DNA of 64,000 bases, taken from the NCBI GenBank assembly GCA_907165065.1, contig OU015526.1, positions 71,819,723 through 71,883,722 of the forward strand. The letters are read 5' to 3'. The position numbers and the translations under genes are program-made. The notes under the pieces are model-generated. The model was not told the DNA's origin and ran no database searches. It worked only from the letters and a program-made list of their open reading frames with translations. Source of the DNA: Caprimulgus europaeus. Its lineage: Eukaryota > Chordata > Aves > Caprimulgiformes > Caprimulgidae. Shown one piece after another: positions 13,841 through 25,743 of this stretch; position 1 is the stretch's first letter, and each line of letters starts with the position of its first letter.

Positions 13841-14439
13841 ATAGTGGTGTTCATCCCAAGAGCTCCCTACAGGTGTTAAAACAGCTTTCTCAACAGCTTC
13901 TAGTGGAATATATTAATTTCTCTCACCAAAAAGAAGTTGAATTTCCTACTTCTGCCAGAGGACTCTATGAAACCTTCTGCGCACTAGCCAAAACAGCACA
14001 TATGGGCAGCTATTTTCTCTAAAAACTAATTACATTCGTCCAAACAAAACACAAAATAGACATCATTTGTAAAACAAGCCAGCCCAACAGTTTATGACAG
14101 CACAGGGGTCAGCTCAACTTTACGAAATTCATTTGAAACCACATGGGGTTGGGCAACAAAGGGAGGGGGAAAAAATGAAAATGAAAATAAGTGCCCCCTC
14201 AGCACTTCTACATTTTGTAATTAACAACACTGTTCTAAAACATGTTTTCAAATGTATGTCAATTACATCAAGAACCAGAGCACGAATGACAAGATACATG
14301 TCTTTTTTATAACATTAAAGGAAACTGAAGTGAGCAAAGCAGATTCACACAATTACTTAACCTCTTTCCATTTCACACGGCCTATCAAATTATCACAGCA
14401 GCAGCTAAGAGAGTCATATGTGGGTATGTACATGTCTGT
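13841..14439. other. Unique DNA, no gene seen
   Basis: No gene or repeat recognised between the ancient CR1 remnant and the LTR fragment. Open frames here are short and unconvincing. Confidence 0.5.
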
Positions 14440-14736
14440 GTGGTCATCCCCAGAAAAACTCCCTTTTGATTTTATTGCTAAGCATGAAGATGCATGGCAT
14501 GAATATCCCTTTGGTCAGTCTGGGTCAGCTGCCCAGGTTGTGTCCTCACCCAGCTTCTTGCCCACCCCAGTCTACTTGCTGAAGAGGGGCAGACAGAGCA
14601 AGAAAAAGAGAAAGCCCTGGTGCTGTGGAAGTACTGCAACAGCCAAAGCACTGTTTTAAGTCATAAATCTAAACCACAGCACCATATGGGCTGCTATGAA
14701 GAAAACTAACTCCATCCCAGACAGACCAAGTACACA
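14440..14736 (-). mobile_element. ERVL-type LTR fragment (5' part), minus strand
   Basis: On the minus strand this begins TGTGTACTTGGTCTGTCTGG at 14736. It follows the same order of blocks as the intact LTR at 57832-58445: GGAGTTAGTTTTCTTCATAGCAG, then GAGGACACAACCTGGGCAGC, then GACCAAAGGGATATTC, then a decayed core-promoter region with CTTAGCAATAAAATC. Only the upstream (U3-like) part is present and the 3' half is missing, so no target duplication can be checked. A 135-codon plus-strand frame at 14252-14659 runs antisense across it and is spurious. The left limit is approximate. No internal retroviral genes are attached. Confidence 0.78.
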
Positions 14737-16172
14737 GGTGCATTTATTCTTCAGGAGACAAGAGCTGGAAATCACCACTCCAACTTTTAATGGCTCACCA
14801 AGAGACTCAACTGAACTCAACTGAAAACAAGAAATAGGCCAGAACAGTAATAAAAGTTATAAAATAAAATAATAACAGGAATTACTTATATATCCAGAAG
14901 AAAATATTTTTCTTCACCTACCCAGTAACAAATCAGTCACTATTCTTGCTCTACACTAGCTTTGAGATGAAAGAAGGTGCAGGAAGGAAGATGAAAGTAA
15001 CTGAAATTCCACATATTTTTCATCTCTGTCATCTCTACACACAGTCACTCCATCAGCAACCCCTGGTTTTCTCCCATATGAAACAGACCGTGAATTTTAT
15101 TTCCTCCAAACTCCCGCAAAGCCACATATGGCATGTTATGACATAAACTCACATGGCCAAAATACAGGGTACTGCTGTTCATCAGGTCCGGGACCATTAA
15201 CATTATTCTCCCTTAAATAAGAATAAAGACACCTTAGGCAGGACAGGAACATCCTTCTTGTCTATGCTATGTCTCTTTTGCAGATGGAGAAAGGACTTCA
15301 CTTCTTCTAGCTGTCAATCTGGTTCCTTTCATAAGCATTAAAATTCACTTTAAAGTCTGAATAATAAGGATTGCTGACCCTTCCACACTGATAAAAGTAA
15401 ATAAATGTCAGTCAGACACCAGTTCAGTCACTTGGGTAGAGTAAACTTTTTTCTAACCACACTGCACAGATTTATTCTTCAAGCTAATCAGAATTCAAAC
15501 AGAACAGAAATCAAATGTCACCCTGCCACACTAACATCCATCAACCACAATGATTACATCTACATCAATTATTTTATATAATAGGATTAAAGTAATTATA
15601 ACAGAACATTGTCAAAAGATCTGGAATTGGTTGGCTATTTAGTATTCCATCATATAACATCCACAAAATTATTTCAAAAGCAGCAGAGCCTGCTTTGAAA
15701 ATATAAGACAGCTTGCTTCAGCATTTTCCTGGCAGTCTGTGATTCAATGAAGAAGTAACATTACTGATTTGAGCTTTATAAAAGGGTAAGGCATTGTATT
15801 TTCTGTTCCATCAGTTTTTAAACTAGAACTGAAAATTAAAGAATTACATTACTTTTACATATACAACCTGCAACTTACCTGAAAAGAACCTTATCATTCA
15901 GCAGAAATGTTTTTAATATCAGATAGTTCAGTAAATTCATTACTTTGGAAGTCTCATTGCATTTGTCTCCTCCTGTGACTAATTTTGCCTGAAACACCTC
16001 ACTATTTTATTCCCAAGTACTGGTTTTCTGAAAAAGGTAGTGCTACCTGAAGGTTACACACATGGAAATAGTACACACTAGTATTTCAGAATGCGAAGTT
16101 CATCTACTGCATTGGAACATGTTTTCTCAGTTTACAGATCGGACCAAAGTCTGATGTCCGATTATGCTTTGT
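14737..16172. other. Unique DNA, no gene seen
   Basis: No exon, RNA gene or repeat family recognised. Local composition matches the window average. Confidence 0.5.
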
Positions 16173-16177
16173 GCTGC
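16173..16177 (+). repeat. Target-site duplication (left), GCTGC
   Basis: The five bases immediately before the LTR start are GCTGC and are repeated exactly at 17151-17155, directly after the LTR end. A 5-bp duplication is typical of ERVL-class integrases. Confidence 0.85.
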
Positions 16178-17150
16178 TGTGTTGGGTTTGTTTGTGTGTA
16201 TGTGAGGGGGAAAGCCATTTTTTTTTGGTAGTGGGGGAAGGGCAACCTTATGAGAGCAAAAAGCTCCCCTGGCTCCAAAGGAGAGACCCTTCAGCCCAGG
16301 CTGGGCCAATGAGCACTAGAGAAATGTCTCTGCAAATCCATATTTGCGAGGGGAAGGACTGTCCTGAAAAGAAGAAGGTGGGGTACCTGCAGGAGAGACT
16401 GCTGACAAACAAAAGACAACCATCAGCCTAAACAAAAGACAGACAGACAGAGAGCTTCGTTGCCAGAAGGAAGGACAAAAAAAAACCACGCCCAGTTCAA
16501 CCACATGGAGAAGGAGAAGTCAAAGGAGATCCCCATGCAGCCCATGGAGATTCAATGGAGGAGCAGAACCCACGTGTAGGCCATGGAGGACCCCACACTG
16601 GAGCAGAGAAGCTGAACCTGAGGGCAAGTGTGATTGAAATTGTGACCCCAAGCCAGAGCAGGGAGTGGACCCCCAGAGTAAGTCTGCCGCCTGTGGATGT
16701 CCCCATGCCAGAGCCAGGAGCTGAGCCCGAAGAGGTCCGTGACTCCATGGGAAGCTTGCTTTGGAACATCTTGTTCCTGGACTTCCATGCCAGGAAAAGC
16801 AGCAGAGGTGACTGACTGAACCCCCATTCCCTGCCCCCTGTGCTGCTGGGGGGTTGAAGGTAGAGACATCAGGAGCAAAGTGATTTGAGCCCAGGAAGAA
16901 GGGAGGGGTGGGGGGAAGGTGTTGTAAGATGTGGCTGTTTTGTCTACTCAGATGATTTGCAACAAATTAAATTGACTTTTCTTCCCCAAGTTTGAGTCTA
17001 TTTTGCCCATGACCATAACTGGTGAATGAGCCATCTCTGTCCTTCATTTCTAATCCCATGTTCCCCTTTGTTGTGACTCCCATCCCATCTCACTAGGTTG
17101 GGGGAGTGAATGCAGGACCGTGTGGTCCCACTGTGGGTCAAACCACCACA
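16178..17150 (+). mobile_element. Solo LTR (973 bp), ERVL-type, plus strand
   Basis: A complete long terminal repeat with no internal retroviral sequence. It begins TGTGTTGGGTTTG and ends GTGGGTCAAACCACCACA, giving the TG...CA termini. It is bounded by identical 5-bp duplications (GCTGC). The middle (about 16500-16800) holds diverged tandem units of roughly 40-50 bp built around 'CCCATGGAG...GGAGCAG'. A GC-rich block near 16880-16920 is followed by a T-rich polyadenylation-like region near 16960. The 3' end matches the 3' ends of the LTRs at 57832-58445 and 61013-61659. Solo LTRs form when the two LTRs of a provirus recombine. Several small open frames on both strands here are by-products of the tandem units. 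Confidence 0.9.
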
Positions 17151-17155
17151 GCTGC
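17151..17155 (+). repeat. Target-site duplication (right), GCTGC
   Basis: Exact partner of the five bases at 16173-16177. Confidence 0.85.
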
Positions 17156-17995
17156 TAAAACACAGTTAAAAATTCTGCAGACAGACTGCGTATGTTGCAC
17201 GCAGCACCACGGATAGATAGTCAGAAGCAAAGATAGCACCAGAGAAGAGAGAGCACAAACAACACAGAAAGCATCCCCTTTCCAGACATCATGCATAATG
17301 TCATAAAGACAGTCCTGCACTGCCACTTTAATCGAAGTGCAAGATCTTATTCAGAGTAACCTTTCTGTGCATGAATCACCTTAGTGAGCATGAAAACCCT
17401 TAACCACAGCTAAAATTATGCTTCCTTTACATGAGAGGTATTGTATGAAAAAATTATAAAGGCAACTAGTAAAATGAAAAACAGTCCTTTAGATCCACCA
17501 GTAAAAGGATGAAGACCATGGTGACCTTATTCCACTTGACTTGGAAAGTAGACATATAATGACAACCATTTAATTTTACAGCAAAACTAACAGTTCAGAT
17601 CAGATGTGCAATATTATTTTGGATTTTATCAGTCTAATGAAGTTTTTTGCAAATACTACTGACAGCAGTAATAGTTTCACCCAGATGCACTGGTTCATAA
17701 AATCAATTCATACACTCACAACAGAGTTTGACAGAATTTATACCATCCCCTGGTTTCCTCACAGGCTGTACCTTGACCCTCACTGGTCATTGCTTATTTT
17801 TTCATGACAAGAATAATTAATGAGTGAAACACTCCCCAAAACAGGATCTTGTATTAAATATGTAAACTTTCAGGAGGCTGAAAACAGCCTTTGATAATAC
17901 GTCAGGCCTGTTAGTGTCTTCACACTTCACAAAGTTGAGCTGAAAGAACTGCATCTCCATTTACATCGTTTGCTATTTTTCCTTCTAGACAGGGA
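17156..17995. other. Unique DNA, no gene seen
   Basis: No gene or repeat was recognised between the solo LTR and the next CR1. Confidence 0.5.
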
Positions 17996-19406
17996 ATAGA
18001 ATCATAGAATCATAGAATGGTTTGGGCTTAAAGATTATCTAGTTCCAACTCCCCTGCCATGAGCAGGGACACCTTCCACTAGACCAGGTTGCTCAAAGCC
18101 TCATCCAACCTGGCCTTCAACACTTCCAGGGAGGGGGCATCCACAACTTCCTTGGGCAACCTGTTCCAGTGTCTGACCACCCTCACAGTGAAGAATTTCT
18201 TCCTAATATCTAATCTAAACCTCCCCTCTTTCAGCTTAAAGCCATTCCCCCTTGTCCTGTCATTAAATGCTCTTATGAAAAGTTCTTCCCCAGCTTTCCT
18301 GTAGGCCCCCTTCAGATATTGGAAGACCTCTATAAGACTTCTCCGGAGCCATCTCTTCTCAAGATTGAACAGCCCCAACTCTTTCAGCCTGTTCTCGTAG
18401 GAGAGGTGCTCCAGCCCTCTGATCATCCTCATGACCCTTCTTTGGACTCGTTCCAGCTGGTCCATGTCTCTCTTGTGTTGGGGGCTCCAGAGCTGGACGC
18501 AGTACTCCAGGTGGGGCCTTACGAGAACAGAGTACAGAGGGAGAATCACCTCCCTCGACCTGCTGGCCACGCTTCTCTTGATTGCAGCCTAGGATACAGT
18601 TGGCCTTCTGGGCTGCAGCGCACATTGCTGGCTCATGTTGAACTTCTCATCCACCACCACTCCCAAGTCCTTCTCTTTGGAGCTGGCCTCAAGCCACTCA
18701 TTGCCCAGCCTGTACTTGTGCTTGGGATTGCCCTGACACAGGTGCAGGACCTCGCATTTGGCCTTGTTGAACTTCATGAGGTTAGCACAGGCCCACCTCT
18801 CAAGCCTGTCAAGGTCTCTCTGGATGGCATCCCGTCCCCCCAGTGTGTCAACCACACTACTCAGCTTGGTGTCATCGGCAAACTTGCTGAGGGTGCACTC
18901 AATCCCACTGTCCACGTCACTGACAAAGATGCTGAAGAGCACCAGTCCCAATACCGAACCTTGAGGGACACCACTCCTCACCAGTTTCCACTCAGACTTT
19001 GAGCTGTTGACCACAACTCTTTGAGTGTGACCATCCAGCCAGTTCCTTATCCACCGAGTGGTCCATCCATTAAACGCCCATGTTTCCAATTTAGAGACAA
19101 GAATGTCATGTGGAACAGTGTCAAACACCTGGCACAAGTCCATGTAGATGACATCAGTTGCTTTGGCCTTGTCCACCAATGTTGTAACCCCATCATAAAA
19201 GGCCACCAGATTGGTCAGGCACGATTTGCCCTTGGTGAAGCCATGCTGGTTGTCACCAATCACCTTCTTGTTCTCCATGTGCCTTAGCATAGTTTCTAGG
19301 AGTATCTGTTCCATGATCTTGCCTGGCACTGAGCTGAGACTGACCGGCCTGTAGTTCCCCGGGTCTTCCTTGTTACCCTTTTTAAAAATGGGGGTTATGT
19401 TCCCCG
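17996..19406 (-). mobile_element. CR1 LINE, best-preserved copy, minus strand
   Basis: A 1.4-kb 5'-truncated CR1. Its 3' end is at the left, with ATTCTATG octamers at about 17996-18017, then the 3' UTR, then the C-terminal two-thirds of ORF2. It is the longest continuous modern CR1 coding remnant in the window. Its reading frames are nearly intact, which suggests a relatively young insertion. The right end breaks off near 19404 inside the reverse transcriptase, with no ORF1. Details of the coding remnant are in the next entry. Confidence 0.96.
18079..19404 (-). pseudogene. CR1 ORF2 reverse transcriptase, C-terminal remnant
   Basis: This encodes the fingers/palm/thumb part of a CR1 reverse transcriptase and the conserved C-terminal region that follows it. 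Reading leftwards from 19404, motif A lies in [19 protein letters not shown]. Motif B is [10 protein letters not shown]. Motif C is FADDTKL, carrying the two catalytic Asp residues. Then come [14 protein letters not shown] and MSQQCA near 18640. Two frame changes follow within about 60 bases: one near 18625, entering a frame reading [12 protein letters not shown], and one near 18580, entering [20 protein letters not shown]. That last frame runs open to a stop near 18079, ending LKARLDEALSNLV. The endonuclease, N-terminal RT and ORF1 are absent. Because the catalytic motifs are intact but the frame is broken twice, it is a pseudogene. A 227-codon plus-strand frame at 18319-19002 is purely antisense. 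Confidence 0.93.
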
Positions 19407-22158
19407 TCTACTCAAGTACTTTACCTGGATGTGAGTGCACCCTAAGATCCACTTCCTTGAGTAACAGCAATAAACTTGCCTGAAACACTTTTTCTAACAA
19501 ATAGTTACGGAGATCATTCTTACGGATCATACTTTTGTAAATACATAACTCCTAGTAAATATTCTTTCAGACATTATACTTTAAAAGCACATAAATCATT
19601 TTTATTATGCACACATGTTTAGCCGGCTTACAAACCAATGTCAATTCCTTTAATTAGTATAAGTTCATATTTGCAGTATGTACCATTACAGATGTTACTC
19701 TCTTGGGAACAAAAAAAAAAATAATCCGTAACAGAAAAAAGACACTAATTCAGAATGCCAAAGGCCATGATACTAGAAAATAATTTACCATAATTGCCAA
19801 AATAATCAAATCATATTTTCATAGCTGTTCTTCCACTAGTGAACAACTTAAATCTTTGCAATTTTTTTTTACATATTTATTACAGCAGTCATATTTTACA
19901 TGTAAACAGCAGTGGTAGTATTATGTGTATCTCCACAGAATTATTAAGTTTTAAATGGCAAACATCGTAGATTTACTTGGCATTTCAGTGAGCATTAAGG
20001 TTTATAGTACTGAGGAAAAAATTGACTTTGGCTTTACTTCAGTCAATATTTATTTCTCCTTCCAATAAACATTGATGTTTGCCTCAAGAGAAGTCAATAT
20101 CCTGTTAATGTACATTACTTGAACAACATTTGGGAATTACTAAACAAATGAGTCAAGTTCAGTGGATCAAAGGTAGTGGGACCAAGAAAGACCTTACACA
20201 TCTTCAAAAGTTCTTAAAGTAACTCTGTTTACAATACTCAGAATTGTTACTGGAAGTTCATGCTACAGGACTTTCTAGATAGGGCTCCCTTCCCATATAA
20301 CCACAGTACTTTATACCATTAAATTTTACCGCACTTCACTTCTCACATGGGGTAGTAAAGTGAACAGTCATCAAATTTTAGGAGGAAAATGACATTAAAC
20401 AGTGAAAATATTTGTAGCTTCTCTCAGATATTGGCTAAGTTGTCCTTTACTGGGCAAAATTACATGAATAGTTGAGTATATGAAATTTATCACATTAAAT
20501 ATTGAAAGGCAAACTGTAACGATGAACCTTAGCAACCTGTCACAAGGAAGTGATAAGCACTATTAGTCTATAACAAGCCTATATAACAAAATGTGATAAA
20601 ACTTTAAAGAGCGTGTTTTCCATTATCTGTATTCTCTGAGACTAGCCACAATTTCATGGTGGATTATGAATCCAGCAGAGAAAAAAATCTAGCATTATCA
20701 TGTCACATCAAGTTAGCAATTACTCCTTGTAATTACCCGTGAATATTTCAAAAAATCTTACCAAGCTCACATTATCACTTTTTTAAAGTGTACTCACAAC
20801 TTCATATGCAACTTGATCATCTGCAAGTGACAAAGTGGAATCTTTAAATGAATAGTGAAAAATAATTTAATTATAAAATTACATAACTTCATAAATGTTT
20901 ATAATTTTGGAGTATTCCATTCCAAGTTGGGAAAAAATAGAATTAAAATATCTTTTCTGTTAATTTAAGTCCACAAAGAAACATCTTATTTCTGGAGATT
21001 TGACTCTCTTGAGAAATAAATACCACAGGTTTTAGCTACTGTACTATACTTGCACATTGCATGAATATAAGCTGCAGGAAATACTATTTAAATGTCATGT
21101 TAATAAGAGCAAAATTATCATAAATAAGTTCAAAGACTTTTTTCTTTCTGAAAAGTATCATTGGAAAGGAAACATATGCATAAATAAGCGGTACAGCCTT
21201 GGACAACTGGATTTGAACTTGTGTTTGTTAGCTTCCTCAGACATTTTCAAACAACCCACACTTAACAGAATGAGAGACTGGGAAACAGATCACATACTGG
21301 ACAGCAAAACAGTTCAAGAGCAGTCTGTTGTTCCTTACTGCTTTTGAGGAAAGAACTTTAGTGGACTCTGAATTTGAATGCTCACCTTGATGTTTGTAAT
21401 AAGCTTTGACCACTTCAGAGTTTGCTGAAGGTTTAGAGCTTTCAGCCCTCTTCCAGAAGATGTCTCAGAGAAAGTAATGATCAGCTGGCTGCAGTGTAAT
21501 GGCAAACATGGACTCATGAGAACCATTGCTATCATTTTATTCCTGTGTTTAGTCTTCTTGCAAGTAAATTTAGCAAAAAAGTCAGGATTTGAAGGAACAC
21601 ATCTCAGAGCTACAGAAGAACTCTGAATAAAAGTAGGTGCAACACTGGTAAGGTATTGAGTGGTAAGAAGATGGCAGCGCCACCATCTTTGCTATTTTGG
21701 TTCTTTGTACGGCTATTGTCAGATTCCCACAGCTGTCAATCCAGAAGTACTTAACCTTTCACAAGTCAACCCCTAGCCTAATCTTTCACCTATCAACCTT
21801 TCTTAAATACTAAAGTCACATTAAGTACATTAGGAATGAAAATAACCCTCTATTCTAACAACCAGAAACTGCCAATTAAACCCATAATGTATGGACATTT
21901 TCCCCTTAAGTGCCCTTTTTATGCAAAATAACATTTGAGGAGGTTGCATGCAATACCAACATGTTGATCATTTTAATTACTTCTGGGTATTTGTCCATAC
22001 TGCATTAGATTAATATAGTCCAAAACATGATTTATTCACTCACTTGTAAATTGCATCTTAATGCATTCACAACTTCTTAGCATTCACAAACAAAAGATGC
22101 AAATTAGAGTTCTTCCCCAGTAAAAATGGGCTAGCTTATCTTCAGAAATTATGAAAAA
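19407..22158. other. Unique AT-rich DNA, no gene seen
   Basis: No exon, RNA gene or repeat recognised. Open frames are under 100 codons with AT-driven composition. Confidence 0.5.
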
Positions 22159-22548
22159 TTGGCCAGCAGGTCAAGGGAGGTGATTCTCCACCTCCACACT
22201 GCTTTCCTGAGACCCCACCTGGAGTACTGTGTCCAGCTCAGGGGCTCCCAATGTAAGAAGGACATGGACCTACTGAAGCCAGTCCAGAAGAGGACCACAA
22301 GGATGATTTGAGGGCTGGAGCACCTTTCCTATGAGGACAGGCTGAGAGAGTTGGGGCTGTTCAGCCTGGAAAAGAGAAGGCTGCAATGAGACCTTACAGC
22401 CACCTTCCAGTACCTGAAGGGCTTACAGGAAGGCTGGGGAGGGACTTTTTACAAGGGCAGGTAGTGATAGAACAAGAGATATTAGCTTTAAACTGGAAGA
22501 AGATAGATTTAGATTAGATAGTAGGAAGAAATTATTTTCTGTGACGGT
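22159..22548 (+). mobile_element. CR1 LINE fragment, plus strand, both ends missing
   Basis: About 390 bp of the CR1 ORF2 C-terminus. It starts at GGCCAGCAGGTCAAGGGAGG (ASRSREV in the family) and passes a GAGTACTGTGTCCAGCTC block (EYCVQ). It then has CTGAGAGAGTTGGGGCTGTTCAGCC (LRELGLFS) and stops near TTTCTGTGACGGTCACC (FFTVR...). The 3' UTR and octamer tail are missing, unlike a normal CR1 insertion. The 3' side was therefore probably removed by a later deletion or rearrangement. Stops interrupt the frame, for example at the TGA after AAGGCTGCAA near 22388. Confidence 0.92.
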
Positions 22549-25500
22549 CACCCAAAGATAAGAATTTGCCGCATACGATTGCAATTAATTCAGGTTAAGT
22601 TTTGGCTCTTGCAACAATTAAATAATTGATAACGTTCACTATAATCACTGATTAAAGAAATAGAGAAAAGGAAAACTACAGAAAAAGCTTTACTTTCTTC
22701 CCCTAAATCAAATTTTGAACTGAAGTTACCTCAGAAACAAAAAATATCTCCAAGTTGATACAGAAAGAACATTCCCTTCTGCTTAAACAATGTGACATTG
22801 AAAGTCAGCTACACACCAGCTAGGCCTAGTCAAGTTTACAGTCTAAAACAGATAACAGACTTGAGGTGTCATATCTTTGATAATATAGTGATGCTAAAAT
22901 AAACCATTTTTGTGGAGACAGAAGTGTTGTAAACAGGCCAAGAGATGGACTAAGCATGCACAGAAAAAAAAGTTCAACTAAAGGGCACAGTGACAAAAAT
23001 TTCTATGGTTATTCAACGACCGTGAAGACGACCAGTACGCATGCAAAAAGGACACTTAAATGTATTAATGTGTTCTTGGAAATGTGATGTATAAGTTAAT
23101 AATTTATTAGAAAATAAATGAATATGCATGTTTGGATAGTATAAAGCTTTTGTAGAGAGGCAAGTTGGTATGCATGATAGGTGGACCAATCCCCCATGCA
23201 TCTGGTGCTGTAATAAAGAATGCCTGCTTTCTAAAACTCCAAGGAGTCTGAGAGAGTTTCTTTTGACCGACTTTTTCAGTATCAATGGCCATGGTAGTTT
23301 ATGACATCAACCATATGTTGCCCCCTTTTGCTACTGACCAAGTAGAAGGCAGGGTACAGAGGTCAAAATTTATTAACAGCCAGTATGGAAACCAAAGGTA
23401 AAAAAAAAGGCACTGAGCTTCCACACTAATTGTATAATCTCAGTTGTACAAAAGAGATATTTGAGTTTCCACCACAATATGAATGACATAGGAGAGGGTG
23501 GCTGTATAGAGTATAGACCAGGGGGAACACATGAAAACCTAAAATCTAGTTCTAAAACCAGAATGAATGAATCTGAGAGATTATTCAATAAAAGTATCTC
23601 TACAAAAGATGTAACATAGACCTCTTTTCTATTTTTCTGTACCTTTAACAAGAATGATAAACAAAACATATCAAAAGTCAAATCATATGCAACCTCTAGT
23701 TCCCATACAAATGACTGCTAGTGTAAGAGCAACAGTATTTCACTGTAATACAATTCATTGTTTTTCAGGAGGTGCTGTCACTGATTGCAGCAGTACTCGG
23801 TGACATTTATTAGCTATTCAGATAGCAAAATAAAGAATTTTCAAGAAAGAAGGATCTTTCTTATAACCAAAGAATAGTTATAACTATTATCAACAACAGG
23901 CCTGAATTCTCCAAAAGCATCAAGAGCATGTGCAGCTTGTTAGTGCTCCATGAGTCTTGGTTAACAGCATATTAACAGCATATGCATACAGACATCTGTA
24001 AACCTCTCAACTTCCCCACTAGCTGCTTAAATGGAACAATAAGTATTCTTTCTGAAGAAATATTTTAAAGAATTCAAAGATTATTCGATCACCTTAACAC
24101 AGTACAGAAGATAAGTGAAAAGCTTTTTTAAACTGTCCTACAGAATGGGATATTATTTTTTGATCAGTAGAGGAAAATACAGACTTCCAGCTCCCTAATA
24201 TCAAATTCGGAGACTGACAAAAATAAAAGATAAACTACTTAACTCCTATGTCAAATCCTTAAAAGAATTGCGTAGAATGATTTGTCAAAACTTTTGTTAA
24301 TTTCATTTGCACTTTCTGTTTTAACTGAATAATGCAGCTTTATAAACAGGTCTCTGTTGGGACATTTCAGTTGTGATACCCAGGTTTCTGTTATGCCTTA
24401 TGCACAAAATTACTTTGCACCATGTCACCAATCAATAAATTGTGAACCCAAGTTTAGCATATCAGAGATTTGATGTGGTATAAGCAAAAGAAATCCATGG
24501 TAAGAATAACTTCCTTATTTCAATTAAAAAATTATTGGTTGTGGAGATTTGGGGATTTTTTTTAGGAGAATGGAAGAGAATTTTAAACAATTTTTAAAAT
24601 TTTTAAACAGTCATCATTTTAAACACATACAAAGTCAGTCAAACTATTACAGACCAATATTTCATTGTGTTACAGTGCGCTCCACTAACTTCAGTGGATC
24701 AGTCCTCAAAATAAGCAAATATAATTTGGATATAAAACATACAGAAGTGTCAGGGAAAACAGCAATTAACTCAGAAGGAATAGAAGGCACAAAGAAAAAG
24801 ATTCTGACTGAGTTACGTATATACAGGCATGTGAGCTCAGCCTAATCTATCAAAGAGGTAATGACTCAGGTTGCAAATCAAATTCCCTACAGAGCAGCCA
24901 TTTTAAGCCATATCAATGCCAGGCTTGCACTTAAGGTTCTTAGCTCTGTCTTCAAAACCTATTTCAAATCACAGTTTTCAGTGAAACACGGTATACTACG
25001 TTTGTTCCAAGTACATTCATCATCCACTTGTTTCTTCAATAGCTAATCATTCCTACTCAGGTCAAGTAAGAACAGACATCTAGCAACGTTGGGTCTGCCC
25101 AGCAAGCATCAGTCATACTAAGGAGACTGTAAAAAACTAAATATTGTAAAATTCCTGCTTCTGTCCTACTGGTGAGATAACTTTTGAAGGTCAAAAATAT
25201 TTTTGACCTTCAAGTCAGTGAAAAGTCAAAATCAGTTAGCTATTGCATTTCCTCTAGCTGTGGTCCCATTAATGGATCACAATCAGGTGAAATAAATCTG
25301 CTCTAGACACTGGCAATATCAAATGCTTACAAATCAAATTATTTCTCTTAGTCTGGCACCGTTTAACTCATGCAACGACTTAAATGTACTTGGTTTAGGT
25401 GAAAGAAGATGCCTGACAAATCCACTGGAATTGGGCTGAAAGTGGTATTTTAGCTTTGTATATCTGCTAAATCACATTTCTTTTCCCTTTTCCTTGTTCA

Positions 25501-25743
25501 CTAAATAGCACCTATGTGAAAGACACAAAAAACCAAAAGTGAGTGGAGAAATATTCACGGCAACTTAACTTTGCTGCATTTCCTATTTTTTCACATTGTA
25601 TTTATGTATATATATTATATATTATGTTGTTTAACTTTATATTTGATAAGAATTGTCCATTTCCTTTCCCCTGCAATTCAATTTTAATGGTGTTTACTGA
25701 CTGTGACAGAAATGTACTTTCTTTCACAAACATTCATTTGTGA
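22549..25743. other. Unique AT-rich DNA, no gene seen
   Basis: No gene recognised. The only notable structure is the perfect 30-bp palindrome at 25184-25213, listed separately. A 98-codon frame at 24549-24845 is AT-driven and unconvincing. Confidence 0.5.
25184..25213. repeat. Perfect 30-bp palindrome
   Basis: The 15-base arm TTGAAGGTCAAAAAT is followed at once by its exact reverse complement. Each arm contains AAGGTCA, the extended half-site bound by orphan nuclear receptors. The AGGTCA cores (25188-25193) and TGACCT (25204-25209) are inverted and 10 bases apart. The symmetry is directly visible; regulatory function is conjecture. It lies in unique DNA, not in a recognised mobile element. 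Confidence 0.9.

Noticed and set aside
14252-14659. 135-codon plus-strand frame
   Set aside because: Its 3' half overlaps a decayed LTR on the opposite strand; no domain.
16127-16878. Cluster of 60-108-codon frames on both strands
   Set aside because: They fall in the GC-rich tandem units of the solo LTR and do not correspond to any retroviral gene.
18319-19002. 227-codon plus-strand open frame
   Set aside because: Exactly antisense to the CR1 reverse transcriptase at 17996-19406; CR1 antisense strands often lack stops.
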